Shown here: one piece after another, positions 1 through 7,266 of the stretch
How the letters are laid out: every line of letters starts with the position of its first letter
How positions within the stretch are numbered: position 1 is the stretch's first letter
Assembly: GCA_910587145.1 (NCBI GenBank)
Contig: CAJUMH010000031.1
Coordinates: 1 to 32,908 of the forward strand
Reading direction: 5' to 3'
Source of the DNA: an uncultured Ruthenibacterium sp.
Lineage (GTDB): Bacteria > Bacillota > Clostridia > Oscillospirales > Ruminococcaceae
DNA: 32,908 nucleotides
Made by a program: the position numbers and the translations under genes
The notes under the pieces: model-generated
What the model was told of the DNA's origin: nothing
Database searches by the model: none
The model's input: only the letters and a program-made list of their open reading frames with translations

Positions 1-663
1 GCCAATCCTCGATATGGACGTAAGCTTTCTTTTCAGCTCGCTGATGGTGGCAGGAGATACCTTGCTGCAGCCAGGGCGAAGGGCGTACATATGGGCCGCC
101 CAATTCAGCCGCTGCCGGAAAATTTCGCTTTTGTGTACGGGCAGTGGAAGGCGGGGCAGATCTCCGGCAAACAGGCCGCCAAAGCCTGCGGAATGCCCGA
201 GACAACCTTTCGCTATAAGGTGGCTTCTTACGAAAAAGAGTATGGCGCAAATGCCGCTTTGGGCGCGGCCGCTTCGCCCGCGCCTGCTCCGCAAAAGGAC
301 GCTTCGCGGGAGGATGCGCTGCGGGAGGATGCGCCGCAGGAGGATGCGCTGCGGGAGGATGCGCTGCAGGAGGATGCGCCGCGGGAGGATGCGCTGCGGG
401 AGGATGCGCTGCAGGAGGATGCGCTGCAGGAGGATGCGCTGCGGGAGGATGCGCTGCGGGAGGATGCGCCGCAGGAGGATGCGCTGCGGGAGGATGCGCT
501 GCAGGAGGATGCGCCGCAGGAGGACGCTTCGCGGGAGGATGCGCCGCAGGAAGCCGCCTCGCAAGAGGATGCTTTGCAGGCCGGTAGCACTTCCTCAAAC
601 AAAACCGCCGCAAAAAATGCCCGGGGCGCGCCCCGCCGGAAAAATTTTGCGGGGATCGGTTAA
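1..663 (+). CDS. Resolvase-type serine recombinase, C-terminal part, with pentapeptide-repeat tail (runs off left edge)
   Basis: The frame is open from base 1, so the ATG at 91 (190 residues from there) is probably internal and the true start lies outside the window. The stretch AAARAKGVHMGRP (bases 64-102) followed by about 45 residues ending FRYKVASYE matches the hinge and C-terminal helix-turn-helix that resolvase/invertase-family serine recombinases use to bind DNA; the N-terminal catalytic serine domain is not in view. Codons 1-20 do not look like a resolvase catalytic domain, so a frame disruption just upstream, i.e. a remnant, is possible. After the HTH comes a short Ala/Pro linker and then 18 pentapeptides of type (R/Q)EDA(L/P/S), residues 73-162 from Met91, and a basic tail. 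Such a tail is not part of the family's normal architecture. Family call from the HTH is fairly sure; activity is uncertain. Confidence 0.6.
   Translation, partial: ANPRYGRKLSFQLADGGRRYLAAARAKGVHMGRPIQPLPENFAFVYGQWKAGQISGKQAAKACGMPETTFRYKVASYEKEYGANAALGAAASPAPAPQKDASREDALREDAPQEDALREDALQEDAPREDALREDALQEDALQEDALREDALREDAPQEDALREDALQEDAPQEDASREDAPQEAASQEDALQAGSTSSNKTAAKNARGAPRRKNFAGIG
307..576 (+). repeat. 15-bp coding minisatellite, 18 units
   Basis: Eighteen head-to-tail 15-bp units, each close to GAGGATGCGCTGCGG or a CAG/CCG variant, encode the (R/Q)EDA(L/P/S) pentapeptides of the recombinase tail. The last units are more diverged (one reads QEAAS). Because the unit length is a multiple of three, gain or loss of units keeps the frame. 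The repeat also leaves all six frames open, which creates long spurious ORFs rich in RMRCG on the plus strand and ASSCS on the minus strand. Confidence 0.95.
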
Positions 664-686
664 GTTCGCCGTTTGCCGCCCGAATA
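661..686 (+). promoter_or_regulatory. Possible sigma-D/sigma-28-type flagellar promoter
   Basis: TAAG at 661-664 and CCGAATA at 680-686, 15 bases apart, resemble the TAAA / GCCGATAA elements of flagellar sigma promoters, and the site lies upstream of a flagellin gene. It overlaps the stop codon of the recombinase frame and would give a leader of about 165 nt. The -10-like element carries an extra A, so this is only a moderate match. Confidence 0.3.
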
Positions 687-860
687 CAGTTAATGAAAGG
701 CCACCGGATGTGGCGTTTCGCAATTGTCCGGCTTTTGCCGGGGCGCCAAAGGCTGGCGCGCGGTTCTTTGATGCTTCGGGAAAAGCAGCAATTCACAAAC
801 ATGGCCGTTTTAAGGGAAGCCGGATGCTCTCCCCAGGCCGCAAAAACATGGAGGTACATT

Positions 861-2975
861 ATGGGTATGGTAGTTAGAACCAATACGATGGCGCTGAACG
901 CTTATCGTCAGTTGGGCATGAACAACAGCGCGGTTTCCAAGAGCCTTGAAAAATTGGCTTCCGGTTACCGCATCAATCGGGCTGGGGATGACGCCGCGGG
1001 TCTCGCGATCAGCGAGAAGATGAAGGCGCAGATCACCGGCCTTGAAACTGCGTCCGCAAACGCGCAGGACGGCATCAGCCTCATCCAGACAGCCGAAGGC
1101 AACCTGAACGAAGTGCACGATATGCTCAACCGCATGGTGGAGCTGGCCAGCAAGAGCGCGAACGGCACGTATACCAGCACCGAGCGCCAGGCCCTGCAGG
1201 ACGAGATGGACCAGCTGCTCTCCGAGATCGACCGCATTTCTCAGAGCGCGAACTTCAACGGCACAAAGCTCTTGGACGGCAGCATGTCCGACGCCATCAA
1301 GGCCACGGGCGAAACCGACGCGACGCTTACCATCATCGCCGACGGCCAGCTGGCCGCGAACGCGCAGCCCGGCATCTATTCCATCGATTTTACCGATGCG
1401 AGCATTACGAACAACAGTGCGGGCACCGCCGGCACGGGCTCTTTTACCGCAGGAACAACGGCTACCGGAACGCCGGTTACGGGCGCGGCTGCTGTTGACC
1501 TTTCTGCTGCGCTTGACGCTGCCGGTGCCGCGGCGTTAAAAGCAATTACCAATCTTGATGTAGGCGGCGTAACGGTTGATCTGTCCGGTATTACCGTTGC
1601 TGCCGGCACAACTGCCGCAGATGCGATTGCCGCCATCCAAGGCGCGATCGACGCTGCGGTAACGGCCGCCAATACTGCGGGCGCTGGGGGAACCGCAAAC
1701 TATACCAAGATCGAGAATGTCGCTGTTACGGCAAACGGCACCACAGGTTTCTCCGTGGCGTTTGACACCACCCCGCAAACCTATGTCGCGGGCACGCCCA
1801 CTCCCCCGGCCGACGTTACGGATGCGACCTTTACGGTCTTTGGCAAAACGCTCACTCTGGCAAATATTGCTCCGGGTTCCGTGAAGGGCGCCGATCTCGC
1901 GAAACTGGTTGTAGACGCGTGGAACGCGCAGGCCAATGCCGATGATAAAAAGCTGGACGGCGTGAACGTAACCGCTACGGTGCAGGGCAACAAGGCTGTC
2001 TTTACCATGGATAAGGCGCCGACGTCCCACACGGATACTGCCGCAACCACCGGCGGCTTCGGCGGCACAAATCTCACCCAGAACAACGGCCACGAGATTA
2101 CCGTGACGGTAGAGCAGGACGCTATCGGCGAAGCGGGCCGTCTGTATGGCCAGGCCAGCGTGACACTTGACAACGACGACATCGTGGACGGCCGCACGCT
2201 GAAGATCGGCGACACCACGTATGTGTTCGCCGTGGGCGCGGACAGCAAGTACAAGGGCGCTGCCAACGTGGTGGATCTCACCGACAAAAAGGCTGGAGCC
2301 AATAACCTTGAGGACGCCGTGAAGCGCCTCTCCGCTGCGGCAAAGGACAACAAGAACTTCAAGGTGGGCACCACCACCACCACGGGCACGATCACATTCA
2401 CCGAGCGCGAGGGCGGCGTAGACTACAGCAAGAACAATCTGGCCGGCGACGACGGCAAGGGCACCACCGATCTGAACAACCCTGCGACGGGAGCCACGAA
2501 GGACGCGGACGCGGACGACTGGAAGGGCCTGATCATGATGGGTATGGCCGATGTGAACAGCTCCAGCCATGCGCTGACGCTGCAGATCGGCGATACGGCG
2601 GATGCTTTCAACAAGATGAGCGTTTCCGTAGCCGATATGAGCGCGAAGGGCCTGGGCCTGGACAGCCTGAAGAAAACCGGCATTATGACCGAGGCGAACG
2701 CCAGCAGCGCCATCGATACGATCAAGACGGCGATCAACACGGTTTCCAGCACGCGTGCCGGCCTCGGCGCTCTGCAGAACCGCCTCGAGCACACCATCAA
2801 CAACCTGGATGTTGCCGCCGAGAACCTCTCGGCCGCCAACAGCCGCATCCGCGATACCGACATGGCCAAAGAGATGATGAACTACACGAAGATGAACGTT
2901 CTCGTGCAGTCCGCGCAGGCCATGCTGGCGCAGGCCAATCAGCAGCCCCAGAGCGTGCTGCAGCTGCTGCAATAA
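861..2975 (+). CDS. Flagellin with large variable central domain
   Basis: Structural subunit of the flagellar filament, exported by the flagellar type III apparatus. ATG 861 is chosen because GGAGG at 850-854 sits 6 bases upstream and the protein then starts MGMVVRTNTMALNAYRQL, the normal flagellin N-terminus; upstream in-frame codons are not flagellin-like. The 704 residues comprise a conserved D0/D1 N-terminus (about 1-140, including SGYRINRAGDDAAGLAIS), a central region of about 470 residues rich in Thr, Ala, Gly and Asp corresponding to the surface-exposed D2/D3 domains, and a conserved C-terminus (about 613-704, AENLSAANSRIRDTDMA and the terminal VLQLLQ). Many flagellins are 270-500 residues, so this one is large. 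No other flagellar gene lies in the window, so it appears to be a stand-alone transcription unit. The central domain is the part exposed to antibodies and phage in this family. Confidence 0.95.
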   Translation: MGMVVRTNTMALNAYRQLGMNNSAVSKSLEKLASGYRINRAGDDAAGLAISEKMKAQITGLETASANAQDGISLIQTAEGNLNEVHDMLNRMVELASKSANGTYTSTERQALQDEMDQLLSEIDRISQSANFNGTKLLDGSMSDAIKATGETDATLTIIADGQLAANAQPGIYSIDFTDASITNNSAGTAGTGSFTAGTTATGTPVTGAAAVDLSAALDAAGAAALKAITNLDVGGVTVDLSGITVAAGTTAADAIAAIQGAIDAAVTAANTAGAGGTANYTKIENVAVTANGTTGFSVAFDTTPQTYVAGTPTPPADVTDATFTVFGKTLTLANIAPGSVKGADLAKLVVDAWNAQANADDKKLDGVNVTATVQGNKAVFTMDKAPTSHTDTAATTGGFGGTNLTQNNGHEITVTVEQDAIGEAGRLYGQASVTLDNDDIVDGRTLKIGDTTYVFAVGADSKYKGAANVVDLTDKKAGANNLEDAVKRLSAAAKDNKNFKVGTTTTTGTITFTEREGGVDYSKNNLAGDDGKGTTDLNNPATGATKDADADDWKGLIMMGMADVNSSSHALTLQIGDTADAFNKMSVSVADMSAKGLGLDSLKKTGIMTEANASSAIDTIKTAINTVSSTRAGLGALQNRLEHTINNLDVAAENLSAANSRIRDTDMAKEMMNYTKMNVLVQSAQAMLAQANQQPQSVLQLLQ

Positions 2976-2979
2976 TCTG

Positions 2980-3048
2980 TTTTTCGCGCGGCGCGAAAAA
3001 AACACACAGGCAACTTACAGGAGAGCCGCGGGCAATGCCCGCGGCTCT
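2980..3048. terminator. Convergent intergenic hairpins, probable bidirectional terminator
   Basis: Two palindromes lie between the convergent flagellin and aldo/keto reductase genes. The first (2980-3000) pairs TTTTTCGCG with CGCGAAAAA, putting a T-run at the hairpin edge on both strands. The second is a perfect 12-bp stem, 3022-3033 with 3037-3048, with a 3-base loop and no T-tract. Position and structure suggest transcription stops here from both sides. Confidence 0.6.
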
Positions 3049-3107
3049 GCGCATGGAATGGATGTTGAAAATCCGGATGCCCGGCCGCCGTCCGGCCGCC
3101 GCTTTTC

Positions 3108-4232
3108 CTATTCCAGCGCCGCGGCTGTCCTTTGCAGCAGCTCGATGATGGGCAGGTGCTGCGGGCACTGGCCCTCGCATTGGCCGCACTGCACGCAGGC
3201 CGACGCCTTGCCCTTGCCCGGCTGCGTTACCATGTGGGCATAGTTTGCCCGGGCGCGGCCGGCGCTTGCCTCGCCAAATTTGGAAAGCTCGTTCATCAGC
3301 TTGAAGTAATCCGGAATGGCAATGCCCTGCGGGCAGCCCTCCACACAGTAGCGGCAGGCGGTGCAGGCAATGCTCTCTTTCGATTTTATAATCTGCGCCG
3401 CACGGTCCAGCGCATCGCGCTCGGGCTGCGCCAGCGGCCGAAAACCGCGCATGTACGAAGTGTTGTCTGCCAGCTGCTCCGGCGTGCTCATGCCCGAAAG
3501 CACCATCACTACATGATCCAGCGAGGCCGCAAAGCGCACCGCCCACGAGGCGGTGGAAAGCTGCGGCTGCTGCGCGCGCAGCAGCGCCTCGGCCTCGGGC
3601 GCGATATTCGCCAGCAGGCCGCCCTTCACCGGCTCCATAACAATCACGGGTTTGCCGTGCTTTACGCACACCTCATAGCAGGCGCGCGATTGAATCTCGC
3701 GGTCTTCCCAATCGATGTAATTGATCTGCAGCTGCACATACTCCATCTCCGGATGCTTTGTCAGCAGCTCTTCCAGCACGTCTGCCGAATCGTGGAACGA
3801 AAAGCCGATGTGCCGTACCTTTCCCTGCGCTTTCTTTTCGGCCACAAAATCAAAGGCGCCGATGCGCTCGGCCAGCTCCACGCGCTCGCGGCTCATCGCG
3901 TGCAGCAGGTAATAATCAAAGTAGTCCACGCCGCAGCGCGCAAGCTGGTCTGCGAAGAAGCCCTCCAATTTATCCGCCTCGCTCACCATAAACAGGCTGA
4001 GCTTATCGGTAATGGTGTAGGCGTCGCGCGGGTAACGCTTTGCCACGCATTCCCGAAACGCGGTCTCGCTGCAGGTGTTGTGGTAAGGCGCGGCCGTATC
4101 AAAATAAGTAAAGCCATCCTTTAAAAAGGCATCCACCATGCCGTTCAATGTTTCGTGGTCGATCTTGGCCGTGTCCGCCGTGTCCAGCAGCGGCAGGCGC
4201 ATCAGGCCGAAGCCCAGTTTTTTTGCATTCAT
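3108..4232 (-). CDS. Aldo/keto reductase with C-terminal 2x[4Fe-4S] ferredoxin-like domain
   Basis: A 374-residue predicted cytoplasmic oxidoreductase of the clostridial/archaeal AKR-ferredoxin fusion type. The TIM-barrel AKR part (about 1-280) carries the expected catalytic tetrad: Asp45 and Tyr50 in FDTAAPY, Lys77 in ITDKL and His111 in LLHAMS; GKVRHIGFSFHD follows at about 137-148. The C-terminus has two cysteine sets, Cys290/293/296/300 (CTACRYCVEGCP) and Cys346/349/352/356 (CVQCGQCEGQCP), as in 2[4Fe-4S] ferredoxins. The start ATG at 4232 follows a GGGGGAAC ribosome site on the minus strand. It is transcribed alone, convergent with flagellin and divergent from the ribosomal cluster. Known relatives are NAD(P)H- or ferredoxin-linked carbonyl reductases of unknown substrate; the substrate here cannot be read from the sequence. 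Confidence 0.93.
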   Translation of the reverse strand: MNAKKLGFGLMRLPLLDTADTAKIDHETLNGMVDAFLKDGFTYFDTAAPYHNTCSETAFRECVAKRYPRDAYTITDKLSLFMVSEADKLEGFFADQLARCGVDYFDYYLLHAMSRERVELAERIGAFDFVAEKKAQGKVRHIGFSFHDSADVLEELLTKHPEMEYVQLQINYIDWEDREIQSRACYEVCVKHGKPVIVMEPVKGGLLANIAPEAEALLRAQQPQLSTASWAVRFAASLDHVVMVLSGMSTPEQLADNTSYMRGFRPLAQPERDALDRAAQIIKSKESIACTACRYCVEGCPQGIAIPDYFKLMNELSKFGEASAGRARANYAHMVTQPGKGKASACVQCGQCEGQCPQHLPIIELLQRTAAALE

Positions 4233-4318
4233 TCAATCGTTCCCCCATTTTTGTTTTGGATCTGCTGTCTTTGTTCGGCATCCTCTGCGGCGCGTTTCCG
4301 CCCGCCTTTATATTATAT

Positions 4319-4347
4319 AGTATACCGAAAAACCGGGCTTTACACAA
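4319..4347 (-). promoter_or_regulatory. Promoter of the aldo/keto reductase gene
   Basis: On the minus strand, TTGTGT (4342-4347) and TATACT (4319-4324) are separated by 17 bases, a good housekeeping-sigma match, in the only strongly AT-rich part of this divergent intergenic region. It lies about 85 bases upstream of the reductase start codon. Confidence 0.55.
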
Positions 4348-4507
4348 TCCCCTTTTACAGGCCGCCGCATAAATACACCCTTGCGGGCGGCTGATAAAAA
4401 CAAAAGCGGCGGGCCGCGAGGGGGCGGCGCTTTGGGGCGCGTGGCTGATAAAAGTGCAAAACAGCTGCGAAAACAGCCGCAAAAATAAAAAATATTTTGA
4501 AAAACCC

Positions 4508-4536
4508 TTGCATTCTGCGGGGGTTTTTGGTATTAT
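4508..4536 (+). promoter_or_regulatory. Promoter of the S10-spc-alpha cluster
   Basis: TTGCAT (4508-4513) and TATTAT (4531-4536) have exactly 17 bases between them and are preceded by an A-rich stretch (about 4480-4504) that could act as an UP element. Transcription would begin near 4543, giving a leader of about 315 nt before rpsJ. This is the only convincing promoter seen upstream of the ribosomal genes. Confidence 0.7.
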
Positions 4537-4542
4537 GATAAA

Positions 4543-4857
4543 GCGACTGCGAATGCCCTGCATTTTCGCAGGGCAGCGATATGCGATGACGCGGGAGGTT
4601 GCGGCGCTTTGCGCCGGTTTTTCCGCCGAGTATGTCCGATCATGAACCGGGCGAAAGAATACTGAATGCAAAGGGATACGTTTGCGGGCCGTGAGAACGC
4701 AAACCAATGTCTGCGCTGCTTTGCTGCAAGTGTTTCCGGGAGAACTGCGTGGCGGTTCACCGGATTTTCTGATGCAAGGGCGCGAAACACCCGGCGCAGT
4801 GTTCAGTATTGATCGAATGGTTCGTCCCAGGCAAAAATGAATTAGGAGGCGAAACAA
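4543..4857 (+). ncRNA. Long structured 5' leader of the ribosomal cluster (candidate cis-regulatory RNA)
   Basis: No gene fits here, but the transcript would fold. An 8-bp hairpin (4554-4561 with 4568-4575) lies next to the predicted start site. A separate domain, 4658-4810, is closed by a 12-bp helix pairing 4658-4669 with 4799-4810 (nine Watson-Crick pairs, then U.G, G.U and C-G). Inside it are a 7-bp hairpin 4680-4686/4698-4704 with an 11-base loop, and a 7-bp helix 4730-4736/4784-4790 that encloses a 6-bp hairpin 4742-4747/4753-4758. The domain ends about 32 bases before the rpsJ ribosome site (AGGAGG at 4844-4849). In E. coli the S10 leader is bound by L4 to repress the operon; whether this unrelated-looking fold does the same is inference. 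Confidence 0.55.
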
Positions 4858-5169
4858 ATGGCAGTCAAGGAGAAAATCAGGATCAGGCTCAAGAGCTACG
4901 ACGCGTCCCTCATCGACAGCGCGGCGGAGAAGATCGTCGAGACAGCGCGCCGCACGGGCGCCCGTGTTTCCGGCCCCGTCCCCCTGCCCACCGACAAGGA
5001 GATCGTTACCATTCTGCGCGCTGTGCACAAGTACAAAGACAGCCGCGAGCAGTTCGAGAACCGCACGCACAAGCGTCTGATCGACATCCTGAAGCCGTCC
5101 AACAAGACGGTAGAGGCTCTTACGAGCCTGCAGCTCCCCGCCGGCGTAGACATCGAGATCAAGCTGTAA
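4858..5169 (+). CDS. rpsJ: 30S ribosomal protein S10
   Basis: Small-subunit head protein, also known as NusE, which binds NusB/NusG in transcription antitermination. The 103-residue product, beginning MAVKEKIRIRLKSYDA and containing RTHKRLIDI, is full length for the family. ATG 4858 follows TTAGGAGG at 4842-4849. It is the first gene of the cluster and sits behind the structured leader, so its translation start would be the natural target of any leader-mediated control. A 151-base gap separates it from rplC; a short hairpin (CCGTCC/GGACGG near 5186-5202) lies in that gap. Confidence 0.98.
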   Translation: MAVKEKIRIRLKSYDASLIDSAAEKIVETARRTGARVSGPVPLPTDKEIVTILRAVHKYKDSREQFENRTHKRLIDILKPSNKTVEALTSLQLPAGVDIEIKL

Positions 5170-5320
5170 GCAGCCGCCGCGCCGCCGTCCAAAGGGGACG
5201 GCCGAACGCAGCGCAAGGCATGCAGCGGGCTTTGAAAACGATGCAGACGCTCTCGCAGGAGAGGTCATGTTGGCGCGCGCCACCGCGTCAACCAATAACC
5301 TGTTTAGGAGGCAAAACGAA

Positions 5321-5953
5321 ATGCAAAAAGGTATCATCGGCAAGAAAATGGGCATGACCCAGATCTTTGACGAAAACGGCCGCGTAATCCCCGTTACCGT
5401 TGTGGAAGCGGGCCCGTGCGCCGTGGTGCAGAAAAAAACGGTAGAGAGCGACGGCTACACGGCCGTGCAGCTGGGCTTTGGCGATCTTTCGGCCAAAAAG
5501 GTGACGAAGCCTGCGAAGGGCCACTTCGACAAGGCCGACGTCGCGCCCAAGCGCACGCTGCGCGAGTTCCGTCTGGAAGACATCAGCGGCATGAACGTGG
5601 GCGATATCCTGAAGGCCGACGTGTTCGCCGCGGGCGACCGTGTGGACGTTGTGGGCACCAGCAAGGGCAAGGGCTACGCCGGCGCCATCAAGCGCTGGAA
5701 CCAGCACCGCCTGCGCGAGAGCCACGGCACCGGCCCTGTGGCGCGCCACGCCGGCTCCATGGGCTCCTGCTCCACGCCGTCCCGCGTGTTCAAGGGCAAG
5801 CGGCTTCCCGGCCATCTGGGCGCGGAGCGCGTTACCATCCAGAATCTGAAGGTCGTCAAGGTTGACGCAGAAAACAATCTGATCGCTATCAAAGGTGCGA
5901 TTCCCGGCCCCAAGGGCAGCGTGGTCTGCATCTCCGACAGCGTGAAGGCGTAA
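5321..5953 (+). CDS. rplC: 50S ribosomal protein L3
   Basis: Early-assembly 50S protein whose long loop reaches toward the peptidyl transferase centre. The start is ATG 5321 (MQKGIIGKKMGMTQIF), with TAGGAGG at 5305-5311; the 18 in-frame codons upstream are not L3-like. The 210-residue product has the family signature around PSRVFKGKRLPGHLG near the C-terminal half and is of normal length. Fourteen bases separate it from rplD. Note that a longer-than-usual spacer lies upstream, so ribosome reinitiation from rpsJ is less likely than independent initiation. Confidence 0.97.
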   Translation: MQKGIIGKKMGMTQIFDENGRVIPVTVVEAGPCAVVQKKTVESDGYTAVQLGFGDLSAKKVTKPAKGHFDKADVAPKRTLREFRLEDISGMNVGDILKADVFAAGDRVDVVGTSKGKGYAGAIKRWNQHRLRESHGTGPVARHAGSMGSCSTPSRVFKGKRLPGHLGAERVTIQNLKVVKVDAENNLIAIKGAIPGPKGSVVCISDSVKA

Positions 5954-5967
5954 AGGAGGAAAGCATC

Positions 5968-6594
5968 ATGGCTAAATTTGACGTTTTGGATATGAACGGC
6001 AAGAAGGTATCCACGGTTGAGCTTTCCGACGCCGTCTTTGGCATCACGCCGAACGAGAAGGTGATGCACGCAGCTGTTGTAAACTTCCTCGCCAATCAGC
6101 GTCAGGGCACGCAGAGCACCAAGACGCGCAGCGAGGTTTCGGGCGGCGGCAAAAAGCCGTGGCGCCAGAAGGGCACGGGCCACGCCCGCCAGGGCTCTAC
6201 CCGCAGCCCGCAGTGGACACATGGCGGCGTCGCGCTGGGCCCCAAGCCCCGCGATTACAGCTACCGGCTGAACAAAAAGGTGCGCCGTTTGGCTTTGCTG
6301 AGCGCGCTTTCCAGCAAGGCTGCCAGCGGCGAGATGGTCGTGATCGACGAGCTGAAGGCGGCCGAGTACAAAACAAAGACGATCGTGAGCATGCTCGCGG
6401 CCATCGGCGCCGATAAAAAGGCGCTGCTCGTTACCCCCGCCGTCGATGCGAAGCTTGTAAAGAGCGCCGCGAACATCCCGGGCGTAAGCACTGTCACGGT
6501 GGGCTCCATCAACACCTACGCCGTGCTCAACGGCGGCAAGTTCGTCATCAGCGTGGATGCCGCGAAGAAGCTTGAGGAGGTATATGCGCAATGA
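5968..6594 (+). CDS. rplD: 50S ribosomal protein L4
   Basis: The 208-residue protein lines the peptide exit tunnel. The extended internal loop is visible as GGGKKPWRQKGTGHARQG (about residues 52-69) followed by the RSPQWTHGGVALGPKP segment. ATG 5968 follows AAGGAGGA. The stop overlaps the rplW start by four bases (ATGA), which couples their translation. In E. coli, L4 is the repressor of its own S10 operon through the leader RNA, so this gene is the first candidate ligand for the structured leader described upstream; that link is inference. Confidence 0.97.
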   Translation: MAKFDVLDMNGKKVSTVELSDAVFGITPNEKVMHAAVVNFLANQRQGTQSTKTRSEVSGGGKKPWRQKGTGHARQGSTRSPQWTHGGVALGPKPRDYSYRLNKKVRRLALLSALSSKAASGEMVVIDELKAAEYKTKTIVSMLAAIGADKKALLVTPAVDAKLVKSAANIPGVSTVTVGSINTYAVLNGGKFVISVDAAKKLEEVYAQ

Positions 6595-6887
6595 AAACAC
6601 CCGCTCAGGATATCATCCTCGCCCCGGTAATCACCGAGGCGTCCATGGCCGGCATCGCAATGAAGAAATACACCTTTAAGGTCGCGCCCGAAGCCACCAA
6701 AGTGGATGTTGCGCGCGCGGCCGAGGAGCTGTTCGGCGTAAAGGTTGCCAAGGTGAACACCATCACCGTGCGCGGCCGCTACCGCCGCCAGGGCATGCAC
6801 GGCGGCTACACGGCCGCCTCCAAAAAGGCGATCGTTACGCTGAAGCCCGATTCCAAGGGCATCGACTTCTTTGAATCGATGGTATAA
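6591..6887 (+). CDS. rplW: 50S ribosomal protein L23
   Basis: Exit-tunnel rim protein that docks trigger factor and SRP. The 98-residue product starts MKTPAQDIILAPVITE and contains VRGRYRRQGMHGG near residue 62, as in the family. It overlaps rplD by ATGA, so it is probably translated by coupling. It is followed not by rplB at once, as in most bacteria, but by a 379-base gene-free, hairpin-rich stretch. Confidence 0.97.
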   Translation: MKTPAQDIILAPVITEASMAGIAMKKYTFKVAPEATKVDVARAAEELFGVKVAKVNTITVRGRYRRQGMHGGYTAASKKAIVTLKPDSKGIDFFESMV

Positions 6888-7266
6888 GGATCAAAAACGC
6901 GCTTCCCCCTTACCGTGCCTTCCCTCCGAGGGAATGGCGCCGTTTGCCGAAGGCGAACGGCAGGGGAGGCGCAAAACCGATCGCAGAGTCCCCGGAAAGC
7001 CGAGAAGCCGAAAGGCGAACAGCCGCTGCGCCGCGAGGAACGCGGGGCAAAAGCCCCGGGCCTCGGGCAGAGCGGAGCTGTTCGCGGGGCTCCCGCAAAA
7101 TGGAGCAAAGCGGAATTTTGCGGGCAGGAGGAGCGGCGGCAAAGCGGTGTGGGAAATACAGGGCGAAGGCCTGTATTTTGAACAGAGCGCAGTCTGCCGC
7201 GACGAGGGGGCGCCTATGGAGATATGACTCCGATAATCATGTCATAAGAGAGGAAAGAGAGAAAAC
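6888..7266 (+). repeat. Gene-free hairpin-rich insert between rplW and rplB
   Basis: No convincing gene is present in these 379 bases. Five strong hairpins occur in about 260 bases: 6920-6934 (6 bp), 6939-6961 (10 bp with one wobble, GAA loop), 7043-7058 (CGGGGC AAAA GCCCCG), 7092-7124 (10 bp, CCCGCAAAAT with its complement) and 7154-7178 (9 bp, AAATACAGG with CCTGTATTT). Base composition and palindrome density look like a dispersed intergenic repeat or structured RNA inserted in the operon. No T-tract terminator is obvious, so transcription probably continues into rplB; a ribosome site (AGGAAAGAGAG) precedes the rplB ATG. Confidence 0.6.

Noticed and set aside
307..576. CRISPR-like array
   Set aside because: The units are contiguous 15-bp repeats without spacers and encode a repeated pentapeptide in frame with the recombinase HTH.
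14..877. Long plus-strand ORF of 287 codons rich in RMRCG repeats, and a minus-strand ORF at 228-602 rich in ASSCS
   Set aside because: Both are shadows of the 15-bp coding repeat, which leaves every frame open; neither has a sensible start, ribosome site or domain.
1536..3005. 489-codon minus-strand ORF opposite flagellin
   Set aside because: Low-complexity His/Val/Arg-rich product with no domain, fully antisense to an unmistakable flagellin; a product of GC-rich codon bias.
4658..4810. T-box, cobalamin riboswitch, 6S RNA or tmRNA in the rpsJ leader
   Set aside because: No TGGNACC T-box sequence, no B12-box, no tRNA-like ends and no 6S-type central bubble could be recognised; it remains an unassigned leader fold.
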